Position numbers and translations under genes: made by a program. From contig CBDCVZ010000010.1 in the NCBI GenBank assembly GCA_965223215.1, forward strand, positions 3,844,001-3,908,000: a stretch of DNA of 64,000 nt, read 5' to 3'. The notes under the pieces are model-generated. The model was not told where the DNA came from, made no database searches, and worked only from the letters and a program-made list of their open reading frames with translations. The stretch is from JABDMH01 sp965223215. Lineage in GTDB: Bacteria; Bacteroidota; Bacteroidia; Chitinophagales; Saprospiraceae. Below are positions 61,430 through 64,000 of the stretch, piece after piece; position 1 is the stretch's first letter; every line of letters begins with the position of its first letter.

Positions 61430-62083
61430 ATGGCCAAAAAGGTATTTATTACTCGTGAGTTATCTGATGTTAGCCCCTTCAAGCACCTTGAGGGCTCTTT
61501 TGAAGTTACAGGAATGTCACTATTGGAATTTCGTACCATCCCAATCGACCAAATGCCATCGAGTGATTGGCTTTTTTTCTACAGCCAACAAGGTGTCATT
61601 CACTTTACCAAGCAAGCTGCCGCGGCGCCAGGTCAAAAGATTGCTGCCTTCGGACCAAGGACGGCAAAACTATGTAGCCAAAGAGGTTTAAGGATGCATT
61701 TTATTGGTAATGGTAAAGCCGTCCAAACTGCTGAAGCCTTTGGCTATCTGGCGCAAAACTCCTCCATTTGCTTTATCAGGGCAAAGCGATCTCTTCAATC
61801 TGTTCAGTCCCTGCTCAGTGGGACTATCACACGATCCGATCTGGTGGTCTATGACAATCATTCGAGAGATGATTTCGAGGACCCACAGGCTGATATACTA
61901 ATCTTCACAAGTCCTCTCAATGCAAAGACGTATTTTAGCAAGTATCCATTGCGACCCTTGCAGATCGTCATCGCCATTGGAGCGACAACTGCCCAAACCC
62001 TGCAGGCTTTGGGCATAGCAAAAGTGCTCATGCCCCATCAGGCATCGGAAGAGTCGCTGGTCGATCTTGTTAAGTCATTTTAA
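61430..62083 (+). CDS. hemD: Uroporphyrinogen-III synthase
   Basis: A 217-residue enzyme that closes hydroxymethylbilane to uroporphyrinogen III. HemD sequences are poorly conserved; the recognisable parts are the N-terminal VFITRELS, DWLFFYSQQGV (substrate entry), IFTSPLNAKTYF, and AIGATTAQTLQALG. The location in the hemC operon supports the call. It begins directly after the exonuclease-like gene and is followed 11 bases later by recN. Confidence 0.92.
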   Translation: MAKKVFITRELSDVSPFKHLEGSFEVTGMSLLEFRTIPIDQMPSSDWLFFYSQQGVIHFTKQAAAAPGQKIAAFGPRTAKLCSQRGLRMHFIGNGKAVQTAEAFGYLAQNSSICFIRAKRSLQSVQSLLSGTITRSDLVVYDNHSRDDFEDPQADILIFTSPLNAKTYFSKYPLRPLQIVIAIGATTAQTLQALGIAKVLMPHQASEESLVDLVKSF

Positions 62084-62094
62084 ACACCAGGGAA

Positions 62095-63753
62095 TTGATC
62101 ACTCGATTAGAAATTAGGAACTACGCCATCATAGAGGAGCTCATATTGGATTTTTCAGAGAACCTCAACATCCTCACTGGTGAAACTGGATCCGGTAAAT
62201 CAATTATCCTAGGTGCTTTTGGTTTAATTATGGGTCGTAGAGCTGATTCAAAAGTGCTCTTAAACAAATCCGAAAAATGTATTGTTGAAGCGTGCTTTGA
62301 CATCAGCAGCTACGCCTTAGAGACCTTCTTTCAGGAAGAGAATCTCGACTATGATGAACAAGCAATCGTCAGACGAGAAATCAATTCGGCAGGTAAGTCA
62401 CGTGCCTTCATCAATGATACACCCGTGAAGCTCAAACAGCTTCAGCACTTGGCCACACAACTGGTTGACCTACACCAACAATTTGAAAATCAAGGTATTA
62501 ATGATGTCAATGAGCAAATCAAAATGCTGGATTCGTTTGCTGGTGCCAATACCTTGCAAACAGAATACCGCGGTCTTTATCAGCAACTGAAACAACTCGA
62601 AAATCAGCAAGAAAGGCTTCAAATGGAGCATCGGAATGCTTTGAAACAGCGTGATTTCGTGTCCTTTCAGCTGGCAGAATTGCAAGAACTTGATCTGGAT
62701 TTGGACAAGGATCATAATCTTGAGCAGTACCTCGATCAGATGGATCATGCTCAAGATATTATGACCGGCATGGGTGAACTTTCTTACGCCATCCAGCAAG
62801 ATGACCAAAGTATTCTCACAACATTGGGTGCTGTTCAGCAGCGAGTCCAAGATCTGGGTAAGTTCCACCAAGGAGTGCAGGAGATCTATGACCGGCTGGA
62901 ATCCGTGAAGATCGAACTGGCAGATATCGCAGATGAGGCCATGCGGATTTCGGAAGGCCTAGAAATTGATGAAGAGCGTTTGCACCGCACTCGCGAACGG
63001 CTTGACCAAATCAATGCCATTCTTCATAAACATCAACTCAGTGAATTAACAGCCATTGCTCAGCTGAGATCTGACTTTGAGCAGGAACTTTCAGGTTATT
63101 CGAATCTCGAACGTGAATTAGAAGAGACCAGGTCAGAAATCACACATACTCGAGGGCAAGCCTCTGCAGTGGCCATTAAGCTATCCAAAAAGCGTAGGGA
63201 GGCAAAGCCCCATTTCGAGAAAGGAGTCAACAGATTATTGCAGGAGCTCAAAATGGAATATGCGAATTTTAGAATTGAGATTGCTTCGCAAGCAGATCTA
63301 CTGCCATCGGGCCAAGATCGAATTGGATTTCTTTTTGCTCCAAACAAGGGAAGTGAGCATCGTGCCATAAAGGAGGTTGCATCTGGAGGAGAGTTATCGC
63401 GGCTGTCGCTGATTGCAAAATCATTGGTCGCCGGATCTGTCAATTTGCCCACTCTCCTTTTTGATGAGATCGATAGTGGGGTATCAGGAGATGTGGCTCA
63501 AAAGATGGGACAAATCCTGCAAGATCTGGCCCAAAAGCATCAAGTAATTTCCATTACCCACTCACCACAGGTGGCTGCTCGTGCTGATAGGCATTTTAAG
63601 GTTTTTAAGACCATGGAAAAAAACACCACCAAAGCGCAAATTCAGACCTTGTCAGAAGAAGATCGTATGGTTGAAATTGCTACCATGCTTAGTTCAAGTC
63701 CACCAAGTAGCATTGCTTTGGAAAGTGCTCGTGAGCTAATGCAATCAAGATGA
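62095..63753 (+). CDS. recN: DNA repair protein RecN
   Basis: A 552-residue SMC-like ATPase for double-strand break repair. Walker A is GETGSGKS (near residue 31), the central region is a long coiled coil (about 155-375), and the C-terminal half has the ABC signature VASGGELSRLSL and Walker B LLFDEIDSGVSG. The start is TTG 62095 directly before ITRLEIRNYAII, with no ATG or GTG in frame between it and the hemD stop. Its stop overlaps the ATG of the next gene (ATGA). Confidence 0.95.
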   Translation: MITRLEIRNYAIIEELILDFSENLNILTGETGSGKSIILGAFGLIMGRRADSKVLLNKSEKCIVEACFDISSYALETFFQEENLDYDEQAIVRREINSAGKSRAFINDTPVKLKQLQHLATQLVDLHQQFENQGINDVNEQIKMLDSFAGANTLQTEYRGLYQQLKQLENQQERLQMEHRNALKQRDFVSFQLAELQELDLDLDKDHNLEQYLDQMDHAQDIMTGMGELSYAIQQDDQSILTTLGAVQQRVQDLGKFHQGVQEIYDRLESVKIELADIADEAMRISEGLEIDEERLHRTRERLDQINAILHKHQLSELTAIAQLRSDFEQELSGYSNLERELEETRSEITHTRGQASAVAIKLSKKRREAKPHFEKGVNRLLQELKMEYANFRIEIASQADLLPSGQDRIGFLFAPNKGSEHRAIKEVASGGELSRLSLIAKSLVAGSVNLPTLLFDEIDSGVSGDVAQKMGQILQDLAQKHQVISITHSPQVAARADRHFKVFKTMEKNTTKAQIQTLSEEDRMVEIATMLSSSPPSSIALESARELMQSR

Positions 63754-64000
63754 AATCTATGATCAATCTAGATGGCAAAATCTTTGTGGCAAAGGATGAA
63801 GTTAGGGGTGGTGACGTGAATGCACTAACAGTTTTTTATTACCATCAAGAGGATGACTATATTTGGGCCCATTATCGAGGAGGGATGGTTGCTGCAGGCG
63901 TGTTGTTGGGAAAGATGGTCGAAAATAAAAGGCTGGATTTTACCTACCGACACTTTGACCAGGATGGCAAATTAAAAGAAGGCACCTGTCACACTCTTAT
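63750..64000 (+). CDS. N-acetylglutamate-synthase-like protein (3' partial)
   Basis: The gene begins with ATG overlapping the recN stop and runs off the right edge after 83 codons. The visible part (IFVAKDEVRGGDVNALTVFYYHQ, IWAHYRGG, GVLLGKMV, YRHFDQDGKLKEGTCH) resembles small Bacteroidota proteins annotated as N-acetylglutamate synthase. Their enzymatic activity is not established; the family is more likely a beta-strand-rich MORN-like/lipocalin-sized protein. The ATG at 63759 is a second candidate. Confidence 0.65.
   Translation, partial: MKSMINLDGKIFVAKDEVRGGDVNALTVFYYHQEDDYIWAHYRGGMVAAGVLLGKMVENKRLDFTYRHFDQDGKLKEGTCHTL

Noticed and set aside
1..64000. tRNA, rRNA, CRISPR arrays, insertion sequences and prophage genes
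   Set aside because: I scanned the gaps and genes and found no tRNA-like cloverleaf, regular short repeats with spacers, transposase or phage protein.

Overview
The window looks like a chromosomal segment of a Bacteroidota bacterium, most likely from the Saprospiria/Saprospiraceae side. The evidence is a fused lpxC-fabZ gene inside an lpxD-lpxC/fabZ-lpxA block, a type IX secretion system (T9SS) plug protein, a 2650-residue cysteine-rich secreted protein ending in a T9SS type A sorting domain, a lamin-tail-domain protein with a FlgD-like C-terminus, a DUF3667 protein, and TAnnTTTG-type -7 promoter boxes just upstream of many genes. Shine-Dalgarno sequences are generally weak or absent, and several genes can only start at TTG. 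Placement below phylum is inference. I see no tRNA, rRNA, CRISPR array, insertion sequence or phage gene.

Layout. 1-5.6 kb: the 3' part of a lamin-tail protein, a membrane protein with a degenerate endonuclease/exonuclease/phosphatase (EEP) domain, a phosphohexomutase, protein-L-isoaspartate methyltransferase, a lipoprotein and TadA. 5.7-12.6 kb: guaB, an alkyladenine-type DNA glycosylase, the T9SS plug protein, a TolC/adaptor efflux pair without a pump, and a TIGR04282-type glycosyltransferase that appears to lack a standard start codon. 12.7-20.1 kb: an ECF sigma factor with a membrane TPR protein (probable anti-sigma), a FISUMP-domain secreted protein, a ggt/class IV aminotransferase operon, a bacilliredoxin and nadA. 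20.5-28.4 kb: the giant secreted protein, closed by a strong intrinsic terminator. 28.7-37 kb: an inositol-dehydrogenase-like oxidoreductase, a secreted ChaN/EreA-like protein, and a form II CO-dehydrogenase-like molybdenum hydroxylase operon (coxS-L-M), then a hairpin terminator, then coxD-E accessory genes.

37-48.8 kb: cysQ, galE, an M16 peptidase, hemW, an Omp85-type outer membrane protein, a polysaccharide deacetylase/GNAT pair converging on an O-methyltransferase/FemAB-like pair, a peroxiredoxin, and clpS-aat (two components of the N-degron pathway). 48.9-55.9 kb: alaS, an M23 peptidase with the best promoter in the window, a DUF3667 protein, gatB and a MerR regulator. 55.9-59.8 kb: the lipid A operon lpxD-lpxC/fabZ-lpxA with an orphan ABC ATPase. 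59.9-64 kb: hemC, a degenerate DnaQ-like exonuclease, hemD, recN and the start of an N-acetylglutamate-synthase-like gene missed by simple gene finding.

Most of the window is housekeeping. The most unusual items are two pseudo-nucleases whose catalytic residues are substituted in a coherent way (one lodged between hemC and hemD), the glycosyltransferase with no ATG/GTG/TTG ahead of its conserved N-terminus, the giant protein carrying both dockerin-like and cohesin-like modules, and the terminator-like hairpin inside the cox cluster. I found no clear evidence of a wholly new multi-gene system.
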